Source: Stemphylium vesicarium
Lineage: Eukaryota > Ascomycota > Dothideomycetes > Pleosporales > Pleosporaceae
NCBI GenBank assembly: GCA_004380135.1
Contig: QXCR01000032.1
Location: forward strand, 165,808 to 229,807
DNA: 64,000 bases
Reading direction: 5' to 3'
Part shown: one piece after another, positions 11,337 to 21,496 of the stretch
Position numbering within the stretch: the stretch's first letter is position 1
Layout of the letters: the number at the start of each line of letters is the position of its first letter
Notes under the pieces: model-generated
What the model saw: the letters and a program-made list of their open reading frames with translations, nothing else
Databases searched by the model: none
Told to the model about the DNA's origin: nothing
Translations under genes and position numbers: made by a program

Positions 11337-14300
11337 TCAAACCAGCGGTTTCCGCAGCGGCTTAATAATACCCTGTTTGACAATAACCCTCGGCCTAGTA
11401 ACATCTTGATGCGTCTTCTTCGTGACCCATTCCGGGCCCTTGGGCACACGCAAGCTCCTCTCGTACTGCTCTCTGCTCTCGAATGGGAACGGCAACTGGC
11501 TAGCCATGTACTTCGTAGTCGGCTTAGCCCGCCTCTCGTTGATGATGACCTTGTCAAGCTTTTTGTCTTTGCGCTTGTTGGCATCGATACCGGGCTTTTG
11601 AGTCACGGTTTTGGCGCCAAGGTTGCGTTTCTTCTCAGCCTTGGACATGCCATCGCCGGTCCAGGAGCCCCAACCGGGAAGGAAGGTGGTGGTTTCGGTT
11701 GCCTCTTCTTCGGCAATGGTGGCGTTCTTCTCGGCATCAAAGTCAGCCTCTACGTCGTCTCCCGCGAAACCCTTAGCTGTGAGGGCGTGGTTGCGCATGA
11801 TAACATCCAGGTCGATGCCCTCGTCCTCGAGGACTTGCTCGTCTTGGTCTTCGTCGTCGTCTTGGCCACCCAGCACAGTCGCCCAGCCATCGTCGTCCGC
11901 CGTGGTAACGCGTTGTTTGAGGAAGTCATCGACTTTAGTGTCTTGCGGCTTCTCAGCTTGTTTCGATTTCTTCTGTGACTTTGCCTTCGAAGCCGGCTTT
12001 GACTGCACGACGGCCTTCTCTTGGCCAGAATGCTTTGTAATTTCGGGGGCTGGGTAGAGTTCAGGCTCCTTGGCTGCCTTCTTCTCTTTCTTTGCCTTGA
12101 CCAAGAAGGGATTGGAAGAGCCGCTTCCGTTCTCCACTGGTGATGGCGCCACATCCTTGCGCTCTTTGCGTGCGCCGTTGGATAGACCGCTGAGGCCATT
12201 CTTCTTTGATGCGGTAGCTTTGTTATAGGATTGCTCTGTTGAAGCTTCCTCGCCATCGGCAGCCGCCTGGGCACCCTCCTCGTCCGACCCAGGATGCTCC
12301 TCGAACTCGCTGCGGTTGATCTGTATCGCTGGAGCAGCAATGTTGGAGTTGGGGCCATACTTTCTCCGCCCAGCCTTGGTAGCATTCTCATCAAGCTCTT
12401 CATTTTCACTGTCTTCGCCAGCAAGTTCGCGTCGCATTGCCTCCACGGCTTCGTCGTTCTGCGCGCGCCTGGCGGCTTCGGACCTTTGCATGAAAGCCAT
12501 CTCTCCAATCTTTGATTTGCCGGTCGAGAACGGGTTCTCCTTGAGCTTGCCGAGGGACTTCTGGAGTGCGTCGTTGTCAGATTGATCGTCATCGTCGTCG
12601 CTTTCTTCATCGCTAGGCACATCAGATCCCTCGTCGTCGTCATCACGGACAGTCTTGCCTTCGACGCGGCGTCGGAGCTCCTCGTTTCGTCTAGCCATCT
12701 CAGTCACGCCATCAAGCGCATCTTGATCCCAATTGGCACGACCTGTGGCCTTGATGCCTTTGGCCCACTTGCTGTCGCGATGCTTGGCACCCATGCGCTC
12801 CTCAGCTCGTCGGCGGTCGTTGTATTCGCGCTCTTCCTCGGAAAGATCAACGCCGTCTGCCTTCAGTTGCTCTCGCTCCTTCTCCAACATCCTCTCTCGC
12901 TCTTTTCGGTGCACCCGTCGGTAAGCCTTACTCTTGATCTTCTTAATGCGCTTCGCTCGGACTTCTTCACGGAAGAGCAGTTCGCGCTGCATCCGCAGTT
13001 CAGCCCGACGCCTAGCAACCTCTTCGACGGGAAGCTTGTTGGTTTGCAGTTCCTCCCACTTCTGTATCTTGTCTTCATCTTCTTTGCCATTCGACAAACC
13101 ACTTTGCTGAAGTATAGACTGAATGGTGCTTTCGAGATCGTTGGTAGGGGCAGAAGTGGTCGTGGGCTGGAGCGTCTTTTCTCCGGTGGGCTCACCTCCG
13201 CTGGCGTTTTGCAGAGGGAACATCAGGTGCTCAGCTCGGCGGTTGCGCTTGATAGTGTCCGTCCACCTCTCGAGAGTCTCGTTGGCTTTGGCGTTGGCGG
13301 CAGCACGATCGAGCTTGTCTTGCTGTCGTTTGGGCAGAGGCGCATCCAGCTTGCGGGCGATGTCTTTACGATTCGAAGACTTGTCATCTTGCAAGAGCTT
13401 CAGTGCCTTCTTCTTCTCCGCATCAGCGACCTTGGGCTTGAGACTCATAAGATCAACCTTCCTGGCCACACCGAACTCATCTGGTGCGGCGGATTCATGG
13501 ACTTCGACTCTCCTGCCCTTGGCCTTTTCGCTTTCCTTTGATGCTAGCGAAGAAATCAGGTCTTGCAGTTGCGCCTGTCGATCGTCGTCACTTTCGTCGT
13601 CAGAGGAAAGATCAGATGCGCCATCAGCTTCCACGTCCTCCCCTTCGCTGGGCTCTTCGTCGCTGTCGTCGAACGCAGAAGCCTGCTTCTTCTTCTGTTT
13701 TTTTGCCTCTCTTCTCTCCTCTTCCTCGTCCTCCTCGTACTGATCGAGTGCGGTTGCCAGGTCGATAGCATCCTCGCCCAGATCGTCTTCGTCCTCTTCC
13801 TCGCCATCTGCGCTGTCGCCTTCGTCCAGGTCGATATCGCCGTCCTCGTCTTCCAGGTCCTGCTCTCTCTTGGACTTTTTCGGCTTACTCTTCTGGCTCT
13901 TGGAACTGCCCCGGAAGGTATAGCCCTCGAATCGTTCTTCGTCGCTGTCGCCAAAAGCCTCGTCCGAATCGATGCTGTCGTCGTCGTCATCGTTATCTAC
14001 GTGGCCCATCTGCCAGGTGTTGCCGTCGGAGTCGCTGCCTTCGTCGTAACTTTCGTCTCCAGACCTTCTCTTGCGTCTCTTCGGCCCGGCACCGTCGTCA
14101 TCGTCTTCGTCCTCTTCTTCCTCGTCTTCGTCGTCGCGCGCTCGCTTCCGGTTGAAAGCAGGGTCGAATTCGCCAAGGCGGTTCTTGCGAATCTTTGCAT
14201 CGTCCGGGTTGTCGTAATGCGCGATGGAAAAGGCGTCAAGGGCGCGCCTCTGCGCTTTCTTAGGATTTCGCGCATTAGAGCGACCCTTTGCAGAAGAGCC

Positions 14301-14339
14301 GCTGCTCTGAACCGAGCTCCTTGCTACTCGAGGCGGCAT
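11337..14339 (-). CDS. UTP14: U3 snoRNA-associated protein Utp14 (SSU processome)
   Basis: A single uninterrupted frame encodes 1000 aa. The start is the first ATG (MPPRVARSS). The product is a nucleolar component of the small-subunit processome, needed for 18S rRNA maturation; family knowledge links it to activation of the helicase Dhr1. Evidence for the call: long Asp/Glu-rich tracts in the first 330 residues; the hallmark basic motif KSKAYRRVHRKERERM around residue 480; FLPGWGSWTGDG around 880; and a conserved C-terminus with PFPFESREQYERSLR and basic residues. Repeated acidic and Lys-rich stretches are nuclear-localisation-like. It is transcribed divergently from the mL41 gene, 190 nt away. 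Long open frames on the opposite strand are a by-product of the repetitive acidic codons. Confidence 0.95.
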   Translation of the reverse strand: MPPRVARSSVQSSGSSAKGRSNARNPKKAQRRALDAFSIAHYDNPDDAKIRKNRLGEFDPAFNRKRARDDEDEEEEDEDDDDGAGPKRRKRRSGDESYDEGSDSDGNTWQMGHVDNDDDDDSIDSDEAFGDSDEERFEGYTFRGSSKSQKSKPKKSKREQDLEDEDGDIDLDEGDSADGEEEDEDDLGEDAIDLATALDQYEEDEEEERREAKKQKKKQASAFDDSDEEPSEGEDVEADGASDLSSDDESDDDRQAQLQDLISSLASKESEKAKGRRVEVHESAAPDEFGVARKVDLMSLKPKVADAEKKKALKLLQDDKSSNRKDIARKLDAPLPKRQQDKLDRAAANAKANETLERWTDTIKRNRRAEHLMFPLQNASGGEPTGEKTLQPTTTSAPTNDLESTIQSILQQSGLSNGKEDEDKIQKWEELQTNKLPVEEVARRRAELRMQRELLFREEVRAKRIKKIKSKAYRRVHRKERERMLEKEREQLKADGVDLSEEEREYNDRRRAEERMGAKHRDSKWAKGIKATGRANWDQDALDGVTEMARRNEELRRRVEGKTVRDDDDEGSDVPSDEESDDDDDQSDNDALQKSLGKLKENPFSTGKSKIGEMAFMQRSEAARRAQNDEAVEAMRRELAGEDSENEELDENATKAGRRKYGPNSNIAAPAIQINRSEFEEHPGSDEEGAQAAADGEEASTEQSYNKATASKKNGLSGLSNGARKERKDVAPSPVENGSGSSNPFLVKAKKEKKAAKEPELYPAPEITKHSGQEKAVVQSKPASKAKSQKKSKQAEKPQDTKVDDFLKQRVTTADDDGWATVLGGQDDDEDQDEQVLEDEGIDLDVIMRNHALTAKGFAGDDVEADFDAEKNATIAEEEATETTTFLPGWGSWTGDGMSKAEKKRNLGAKTVTQKPGIDANKRKDKKLDKVIINERRAKPTTKYMASQLPFPFESREQYERSLRVPKGPEWVTKKTHQDVTRPRVIVKQGIIKPLRKPLV

Positions 14340-14529
14340 TGTGGTGTTTTGGTGGTGGTGGACGACAGTTGCGGCGGGCAAATCCAAGTCGAAATCTTGG
14401 CTGCTGCACTTTTTTTGAACCCTGGCCCGTGCCACCTCCGCGCGAACTCCGCAGCGTCTATCAACCTCTACGAATTACGCCGCCGTCGCATCGCTCGTTC
14501 AATCGCACGGCCACAGACGAACTGCCACA
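14340..14529. promoter_or_regulatory. shared divergent promoter of UTP14 and mL41
   Basis: Only 190 nt separate the two start codons of head-to-head genes, both needed for ribosome production. The region has a T-run and GC-rich patches but no obvious TATA box. A bidirectional promoter is inferred from the spacing. Confidence 0.6.
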
Positions 14530-15007
14530 ATGTTCAAACCCACGCCCTCGCTCCAGAAGATGCTGCGGCGTCTGCCGCTATCCCCGAAACAGGCTGGCAA
14601 GGAATACTATAAGGGCAATCGCGTGGGCTCAATGGGCACAATCAATAAATACGGCAACTTCACACCCGACTGGAGCAAGATACGGACATATGTGTACCCA
14701 ATTAAGGGAACGGATAGCAGCGAGGTGTGTACCGAAGCCTGGGAACAATACGACTAGAGAATAGATGGTGAGGGGAAGTGCTGACAGTTGAAAGTTGACA
14801 CCCTTTGTTGATGCAAGCCTGGAAAAAGTACGAGAACTCGACTCTGGCAAAGCGCAAAATTATCCCAAGCGATTCACCGGCGAGGATTATCTGAGAGCGT
14901 GGAAGATGACCGGTGGTCATGATGTTGTGGAAATGGCAAATGGCGCGGCGGACCCGAACAGGAATATGCCTACGCCCTTCGAAGAGAGACCCGCAACGAA
15001 GTCATGA
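14530..15007 (+). CDS. MRPL27: mitochondrial large-subunit ribosomal protein mL41 (Mrpl27)
   Basis: Exons are 14530-14724 and 14795-15007, giving 135 aa. The 70-nt intron is GTGTGT...AAAG and phase 0. The protein belongs to the mitochondrial 54S subunit. The N-terminus is basic (MFKPTPSLQKMLRRLPLS), as expected for import. The core KEYYKGNRVGSMG plus the TYVYPI segment and the LTPFVD sequence joined across the intron match the fungal Mrpl27/mL41 family, whose yeast member has about 146 residues. Without the intron, exon 1 runs into a stop after EAWEQYD and loses the conserved TPFV segment, so the spliced form is preferred. Confidence 0.88.
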
Positions 15008-15274
15008 CGAGGAGCATACGAGGGTCAATAACAGCGCTCGGGGTAGATATGACCAATGGTTCGCAGATAGGAGACAACGACTGAGGCATTGCTAGGCGTT
15101 TGGCCTGATTCATGTCAGGGCATCGGGGACTGTGCAGCCTTTGGTGTGCACGGGAAACGTCCAAGAGGACGTTGCATATATTGTACATTACTTCTTGGGT
15201 ATCATGTTTCCACGAGAACCTCATCGAACGAATCTTACATAACGGCATACCTTTTATGGTCACTTGGTCTTTCA

Positions 15275-16189
15275 TCAAGCCTCTCTTCTCACACCAAAGA
15301 AGTAATTTCCCCACTGCTCACTCCCACCAACCTCCTTCCATCCCAAACCAGGTACATACATGACACCCATATTCTTCACATTGCCCCACCCTGGCTGTTT
15401 TGCAAACCAACTCCTCAGTTCCCCCTCATTGACATACTTGCTCCATTCATGCGTGCCTTTGGGCACAATCCCAAGGATATCCTCTGCGACTACATTGGTG
15501 ACCAGCCAGCTTGTCCACGTCCTCGCGATCGTGCTCATTATGAGCCAACCACCGGGCTTCACATGCGGTAATATGTGTTCCAGAAACGGACCTGGCGCAT
15601 TGACGTGCTCGATGACCTCAAAGAGCGTCACCACATCAAAGGCCTCGGTATCCGAAGTAGGGCGGGGCAGGTTTTCGATCGAGGTGTTTAGGTACGTCAG
15701 TTTACCAGGCGACGTCAGTGTTGGGTCGCGTCGTTTGTGCGCTTCGGCGATAGCGAGGACTTGGGGAGTGGGGTCGATGGCGGTGACGGAGGTGGTGGTA
15801 GGGAGGCGCGCAGCAGATTCAGCGAAGATACCGCCGCCGCAGCCAATGTCTAGGTAGCGGAGCTTCTCAGATATACCAGATGCAGTGGTGGAGCGGCATC
15901 GGGTTATGAAGTCGTGTCGGAGGGGGTTCATGAGATGAAGGGGCCGTGAAGGTCCCTGAGGGTCCCACCATGACGAGGCGAGCGCACTGAAGTGTGAGAC
16001 TTCTGTTGCGTCAACCGTAGAGTTGGACGGGGGGTTATGGTGTCTCGGGGTCGTGGTGGATATGCTTCGCGACGCCAATGGGGAAAACGTTCGGAAGCGA
16101 GCAGAATCGAAGCGTGTGCAACATTGTGGTGGCTGCGTTCTGGAGGCCCGTATTGAACGTACTACCCTTGCGGGAGTTTGAGGCTTCAT
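15275..16189 (-). CDS. COQ3: ubiquinone biosynthesis O-methyltransferase Coq3
   Basis: A single exon encodes 304 aa. The enzyme is an S-adenosylmethionine-dependent methyltransferase that carries out both O-methylations of coenzyme Q synthesis on the matrix side of the inner mitochondrial membrane. The first 50 residues are rich in Arg and Ser with almost no acidic residues, a typical targeting peptide. The SAM-binding motif LDIGCGGGIF is at about 113-122, motif II (VVTLFEVIEHV) is near 190, and the family signature KGTHEWSKYVN is near 255. It is convergent with mL41, with 267 nt between the stops. Intact. Confidence 0.95.
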   Translation of the reverse strand: MKPQTPARVVRSIRASRTQPPQCCTRFDSARFRTFSPLASRSISTTTPRHHNPPSNSTVDATEVSHFSALASSWWDPQGPSRPLHLMNPLRHDFITRCRSTTASGISEKLRYLDIGCGGGIFAESAARLPTTTSVTAIDPTPQVLAIAEAHKRRDPTLTSPGKLTYLNTSIENLPRPTSDTEAFDVVTLFEVIEHVNAPGPFLEHILPHVKPGGWLIMSTIARTWTSWLVTNVVAEDILGIVPKGTHEWSKYVNEGELRSWFAKQPGWGNVKNMGVMYVPGLGWKEVGGSEQWGNYFFGVRREA

Positions 16190-16760
16190 TGCGGCTATTG
16201 AAGATTGCTTGTCGGTCTCTCTGTACTTGGACGACGCGGCTTGACATTGATGTCACCAAAAGTTTTGGGACCGTGCGCAAACACCGATCGGCAGGCACGC
16301 GAGTCCGGCCCCACTTGAGATTCCCTTGCTTCCCTCTTGACATTCCAACTCTCGTATTCCCTTGGAACTACGCAGAACCACAACCCAAGCAGAAGACCAT
16401 AGTATGGCTGATATGAATCCCATAATTAACAAAATAATACGGCTTCGTTCGCTGATATCCGCGAAAGCAATACGTCTAATCGGCCTCAAGTCATGCCTTT
16501 CATGTCTTTCCTTGATCTGCCTCAAAGCCCCAGATTAACGTTTTTTAGATGTATTCTCATGGTGGCAGAACCACGGTTGATAGCTTTTAGGCCCCCAATA
16601 TCCTTGTGTAACTCCAGGCAGGCATCGGTTAGCTGCACTGCCCGGTTACCAACATGACTGCCAGCCTCGCCCAGAGTAGTCTTCCCTGATGTTAACACAC
16701 TCAAGTCATCACATCGCATGCTTTTAATAACCCATCTGTTGTATTATACGACACGAACGC
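16190..16760. other. intergenic region
   Basis: This is the upstream region of COQ3 on one side and of the kinase remnant on the other. No gene is seen. Confidence 0.5.
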
Positions 16761-18303
16761 ATGGCGCCATCATGTCCAACATGCGACACACCAGACGGGC
16801 GGCTGGCGGCATTCTTCGATCCTCCTACCCCTCGAACGGTCTTCGACGACAGCGAGATCGATCAGGTCGCCTTCCTACTCGAACAGTGCGAACATTTCGC
16901 TTCCAAGTATCCTCACACATATACCCTGTTCCGCCCAATTGGGCATCTGGATCACCTTGAGGAGGTAGTCGGCGTAGGATTTAGCGACCAACTATTCCCA
17001 GTAGACGTCCGCAAACTCCCATCTTTCCTTGACCCGAACGTTGAGGCGGCAGTCACGCACCAACAAGGCATTATACTTACAAAGGCATTTGGTCTGGAGA
17101 GTGGCAGCCATAGACACTTTGAGTTCGGCGAACCCTGACCTTTCGATATACTGGGTAGGCTTGGCAGTGGCGGCTACGGTCAAGTTGGCAGGATCCGGAG
17201 CAAAACAAGCTTTAAGCAATTTGCCCTCAAGCGTGTACGCAGAAGCGCTGCTTTCAGTAACGCCGCCTCTCGAGATGCTGTGAAGGCATTTATTAACGAG
17301 ATGGAGATTCTAGAGAGTTTAAGCACCGACACATTGTTCAGTATGTTGGGAGCTATACGGATAAAAGCTCCCTGGGCTTAGTCATGTCACCCGTCGCTGA
17401 TTATGATTTAGCTGCGTACATTGAACGACATTGCCAATGCCGTGCAGTTGCTAACACGAACAATATTACAGTGGCGACTGATGAAACCCTTCAGAGCCTA
17501 CCAGAACTCCGCTGGCAATGACTGTTTCCAAAGACTTCCCAAATCGGAACAAGAACGAATTCATACACTGAGAAAGGGTTTTGATGTGTCGCTATCGTAT
17601 GGCGCCGGTCACAATTGGGACAGCTACGAAACGTCCCATGCAGGAACATTACTTCTCTCTTACCTTCAGGTGTTATCTGAGCCAATCATGCCCAACAAAG
17701 TACGCTCCACTTCCCTGCCTAAACCCTCGATTCTGGACTGCTACTATTCCATGCTTTTGAGCCTGCTGGTATGCAACCGCGACCTTCTGTTGTATCTTTC
17801 AGCTTTCTTTTTGGGCTACCTCCACGGGCCTGACTACAAGTCTAGAAGATCACAACTATCAAAGCAATTTGGCCATGTGATCTGGGAATATTCCACGATT
17901 CCCTTCTAAAGCAACAAGGAGAGATTTTCGAGATCACTGCAAAACGCCCATGCGATCCTTGGACTATGGGACATAGCAAGACCCGAAAGATGTTGCCTCA
18001 AAATTCAGAATACAGGATCTGCCACCATTCGAGGCGTTGTATCAAGACCGGACCAATGTCACCGTGATCTACAGTCGGATAGAGAACATGCTCGTTGAAA
18101 GACCAAAAGAAGAACAGCTAGAAAGTCAGTACTTGCCCTTGGAAGCTGTGGACCGCATTCTAATGTCTTCAAATATGAGCCACAAACATGGATGGTGGAA
18201 GGGAAGTCTTAAAGGCCGACAAGGCATTTTTCCATGTGGATATGTGACAGAGATTGATGAAGTGGCCAGAAAAGCAACCCAGGTTGGACAAAACGTGCTG
18301 TGA
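16761..18303 (+). pseudogene. broken protein kinase / SH3-type gene
   Basis: The first 125 codons open with ATG (MAPSCPTCD) and stop at TGA 17136-17138. The same frame continues directly into a kinase glycine loop (LGRLGSGGYGQVGR) and the conserved Lys segment FALKRVRR. A one-base deletion near 17320 then shifts the frame. The alternative frame continues with HRHIVQYVGSYTD and LVMSPVADYDL, typical of a kinase N-lobe. No HRD or DFG motif can be found downstream. Short frames follow at 17421-17909 and 18000-18303. The last contains HGWWKGSLKGRQGIFP and YVTEID, the second half of an SH3 domain. The stop is a C-to-T change (CGA to TGA) if the ancestor had Arg. This is best read as a decayed accessory signalling gene. 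Whether the SH3 part belonged to the same gene is uncertain. Confidence 0.65.
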
Positions 18304-18612
18304 TCAGCAGGATACTGGAGAGATGTTAGTTTCATCTGCTCGATAAGGAGCCCGATGCGGCACGCGGCGAGTCGCCGCCTGCACGAGGCCTGAAGAAGAC
18401 TTTTCGGGGAATTTCCAAGTGATGAGCATGTGAGATTGGGGGAAGGATTACACGGATCATGAAGAACTCCTGGTACAGCGCTGTAATAGGTATGAGTTGC
18501 TATCGCGGCTGAGGCGTCGACTGGAGTTCGGGCATAATTAGACCTCCTTTGACCCCTCACCATAATTATGAGGAGGTCAAAAGTTAGGTACGTACATATT
18601 TATGATGTTGGG

Positions 18613-18735
18613 ATCAATCATGTGATGTCATACCGATCGATTTAAGACAATCGGAGATAAGGAGCTGCGGCTCATTACAAGATGAGTCGTCGTATCGAGC
18701 GGCACGTCGTTACTTGCGGTCAATGAATCCATGCT
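18613..18735 (+). repeat. diverged direct repeat, copy A
   Basis: It shares ATCAATCATGTGA followed by TGTCATACC (one substitution) with copy B at 19673. Similarity weakens over the next 100 nt, where CGGCACGTC matches CGGCACGCC. It lies upstream of the membrane-protein gene and carries TGATGTCA where copy B has TGACGTCA. Confidence 0.5.
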
Positions 18736-18970
18736 CAATATCTCGGTGCAGTCGCACATCGAGTCTAACACCACGACGCGGCTCAACATTGCTGTCAACA
18801 ACAGTTATGGGGCCGTGCGCGGACGTTATGGAGATGCCAACGGGTAACGGCAGCCATCTGCGCCTACCTACCCGACCCCCCAAGAGCCAAGGTCTCTAAG
18901 ATCACATCAAGCCTTTTTGAACCCAAATCAACAACGCTTGCCTCCTACCACATCCACTGCACACCCGAAC

Positions 18971-19618
18971 ATGAAGAACACCCGAACAACCCACGTACTG
19001 ATACAAATTCTCAATTGCATCCCATGGCTCTACTTCTACATACCTGGCCTATATATCTTCCTCGCCGATGGACTCACTTTCGCTCTTGCAATCCAATTCA
19101 TGCGATATCCGGACTCCGCAGGCTGGATCGTCTCTTTGCTGAACCTCCTAGTTTCCATAATTATTAACTTCCTATTCCACAGTGGCATCGCGCGTTTCGT
19201 CGCATGGTACACGTTCAAAGATGTGCAGTTTGCCAATCCGCATGAAACGCAACCTACTCAAGACGACACAACGAAAAGTATGGAAAGCTTCGTTCGACGC
19301 TTCGCTCTCTCGGCCCTCTGGCGCTACGCTCACCTGCCCGGCGTATTTCTATTAATGATCGCCTTTGCCATCGTCGCTTTCGCCATCAATTTGCATCGGA
19401 GGAATCCACATGCAACAGATTGGGGAACGGTTCTCATACTTAGTTTCTCCTTGGTGCTTGGAGCCGTCTTCAATGTGGCGGGTTTAGCGATTTGCGGAGG
19501 CTGGTATGTGTTCAAGGACATTGATATCAAGGGTGCAGAAGGGACGCGGCCACGGCACAAAGGCATCAGTAGTGTGGGACAGAGTAAGAAGGATAGTCGC
19601 CGTCTTTCAGTCACATAG
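18971..19618 (+). CDS. four-pass membrane protein, function unknown
   Basis: A single exon encodes 215 aa. The first ATG is MKNTRTTHV; the open frame upstream has no ATG. Four hydrophobic segments are visible at about 7-30, 45-66, 120-142 and 155-178. The first and second pairs each end in a WYTFKD/WYVFKD-like motif followed by a polar loop, so the protein looks like an internal duplication of a two-helix unit. The C-terminus is basic and Ser rich. I do not recognise the family. The gene sits between two diverged direct repeats, about 360 nt upstream of the cyanamide hydratase gene. Confidence 0.65.
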   Translation: MKNTRTTHVLIQILNCIPWLYFYIPGLYIFLADGLTFALAIQFMRYPDSAGWIVSLLNLLVSIIINFLFHSGIARFVAWYTFKDVQFANPHETQPTQDDTTKSMESFVRRFALSALWRYAHLPGVFLLMIAFAIVAFAINLHRRNPHATDWGTVLILSFSLVLGAVFNVAGLAICGGWYVFKDIDIKGAEGTRPRHKGISSVGQSKKDSRRLSVT

Positions 19619-19672
19619 TGGGTTCCTGGATGATTCGAAACTACAAAGTACACATGTACGTATAGTGTCGTC

Positions 19673-19800
19673 ATCAATCATGTGACGTCATACCTATCAA
19701 TTGAAGAAAATTGATAATGATCGAAGATCATCAAGTGCAAGCTATCAGGGATTGAAAATTGCCTCCAACGGCACGCCATTGCTTGTGTGTAGTCAGCGAC
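19673..19800 (+). repeat. diverged direct repeat, copy B, with TGACGTCA palindrome
   Basis: This is the second copy of the repeat seen at 18613, offset by 1060 nt. It contains TGACGTCA at 19683-19690, the consensus ATF/CREB-type bZIP site, within the upstream region of the cyanamide hydratase gene. Binding is not shown by sequence. Confidence 0.5.
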
Positions 19801-19974
19801 TCAACGGCCACTAGCGCAGGTGTAACCGTATGCCAAATCTAACCTCTTTCGGACCAAAGGCGTACCCGCGACAAGCGTACTTTGATAGTTTAAAGTTGAA
19901 CGCACCTTCACACTTCCCACATCCTCTTCCATTCACTTCTTTCCCCTCATACTCGACAGCGGAAATTATTTACA

Positions 19975-20830
19975 ATGTCCAAACAGCACGTCGAAGAGTT
20001 CGGCTGGACGGCCGTTCCACGCAACCGCTCAAACATTCCATCTGCCGATGACGCCAAGACGCACGCAGTCACCGTCAACTTCGGAGAGATTTGGCCCAAC
20101 ACAGAACTGGTGAACAAAGCGCATGATAAAGCCAAAAAGGAACTGCCTCAGGAGACATACAATCATAGTCTGAGGGTCTATTGCTACGGTACGTGCCACC
20201 TCGCTCTTGCCGCCACACGTCACTGCTCTTTCGGCACGACACCAATAAACCAGGGCTAGTCTGACACCAAACAGGCCATACAATCGTGTCTCAGCACTTC
20301 CCAACATGGGCCTCGGACACCTTCTTCGAAACTTGGGCGCTCACCTGCCTCTTCCACGACATCGGTACCACACCAGCAAACATGTCTGCAACCCACATGT
20401 CGTTCGAGTTCCAGGGCGGCTTCATCGCCATGACCAAGTTGATGGACCTTGGAGCGCCGAGTGCCCAGGCCGAGAGCGTTGCTGAAGCCATCATCCGGCA
20501 CCAAGATCCTGGCGAGACGGGCATGGTCAGCCGAATGGTGCAGCTTGTGCAGATCGCTACGGAATTTGGTGAGTGGTATCCAAGATGCTCTGGTTGTGAG
20601 ACGTAGAACATGACTAACATTTAGAAGATAACATGGGCTGGCAACCCCACCTCGTAAGCAAGGACGTCATCGAACAGGTCGTCAAGCAACTGCCTAGACT
20701 AGGTTGGTCGGGCTGCTTTTCTTCCGCGATCAACAAGGAGATTGGTGAGAAGCCTTGGTGCCATACGACCGTGCTCGAGGGCTTTGCCGAGGCTGTGGCT
20801 GGTAATGAACTTATGAAGCCTTATGATTAG
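19975..20830 (+). CDS. cyanamide hydratase, HD-domain family
   Basis: Exons are 19975-20188, 20275-20568 and 20625-20830, giving 237 aa. Introns are 86 and 56 nt, GT-AG, the second with a TGACTAAC branch site. The enzyme hydrates cyanamide to urea. The protein matches the fungal cyanamide hydratase family in length (about 240 aa) and in its HD metal-site motifs: NHSLRVYCYG across intron 1, CLFHDIG (the HD pair) near residue 110, and EAIIRHQD near 160. The C-terminus holds AINKEIGEKPWCHTT. No signal peptide, so it is cytosolic. It could protect against cyanamide or nitriles or scavenge nitrogen. Intact. The upstream region carries a bZIP-type palindrome. Confidence 0.87.
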
Positions 20831-21496
20831 ATGTATCTCAGACAGAGACAATCTGAATAGATATCCGACTACATAAGGGAATGTAAATTTAACGTACAAA
20901 GTATCGAAATCACAATGTATACATTCCGACTAAAAATGACGCTCGATGGAAATGTGCAAACGCTACGTTTCTATTCCAAAACGATAAAGATGGACACATG
21001 TAGCCGGGCCAATACGATTGCCAGCACCGTGCCTCCGTATCAATCGTCTTTAGGATCATTCGTCGAATACACCTTATGCTCGACACAACGATACGTGTAT
21101 TTTTCCGCGCGAAACGTATCATCAATAGTATTGCACTCCTTGAACAACCTACGCAGCGCATACCGGCAATCGTTCTTGTCCATTTTCTAATCATAGCCCC
21201 TACAAAACGTCTGCTAGTCAAAAATCCCCAAATGACGCATCTGGTTAGACAAAAAGGGATACACTTACGCGCACCACCCCATATCCTCATACGGTTCCTC
21301 AGATATACACATCTTTGCGGTGGTCAGAGGTAAAGGCGACAAGGTCGAATGAGGGAGATTTCGAGCAATCTCGTCGACAGATTGTCCCTGAACATGACAA
21401 AGGAAAGACATATTGGGTGAGACTCGAATAACCAAAGACGTTCTTAGCATACGCGAAATAAGTTGGGATCCGAAGACTTTCAACCCTAGCCCCTCA
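20831..21496. other. intergenic region
   Basis: No gene is recognised. Only short scattered frames occur on both strands. Confidence 0.5.

Noticed and set aside
12582..13541. Long plus-strand frame opposite UTP14
   Set aside because: It is the shadow of acidic and Lys-rich repeats in UTP14, which is unmistakable on the minus strand.
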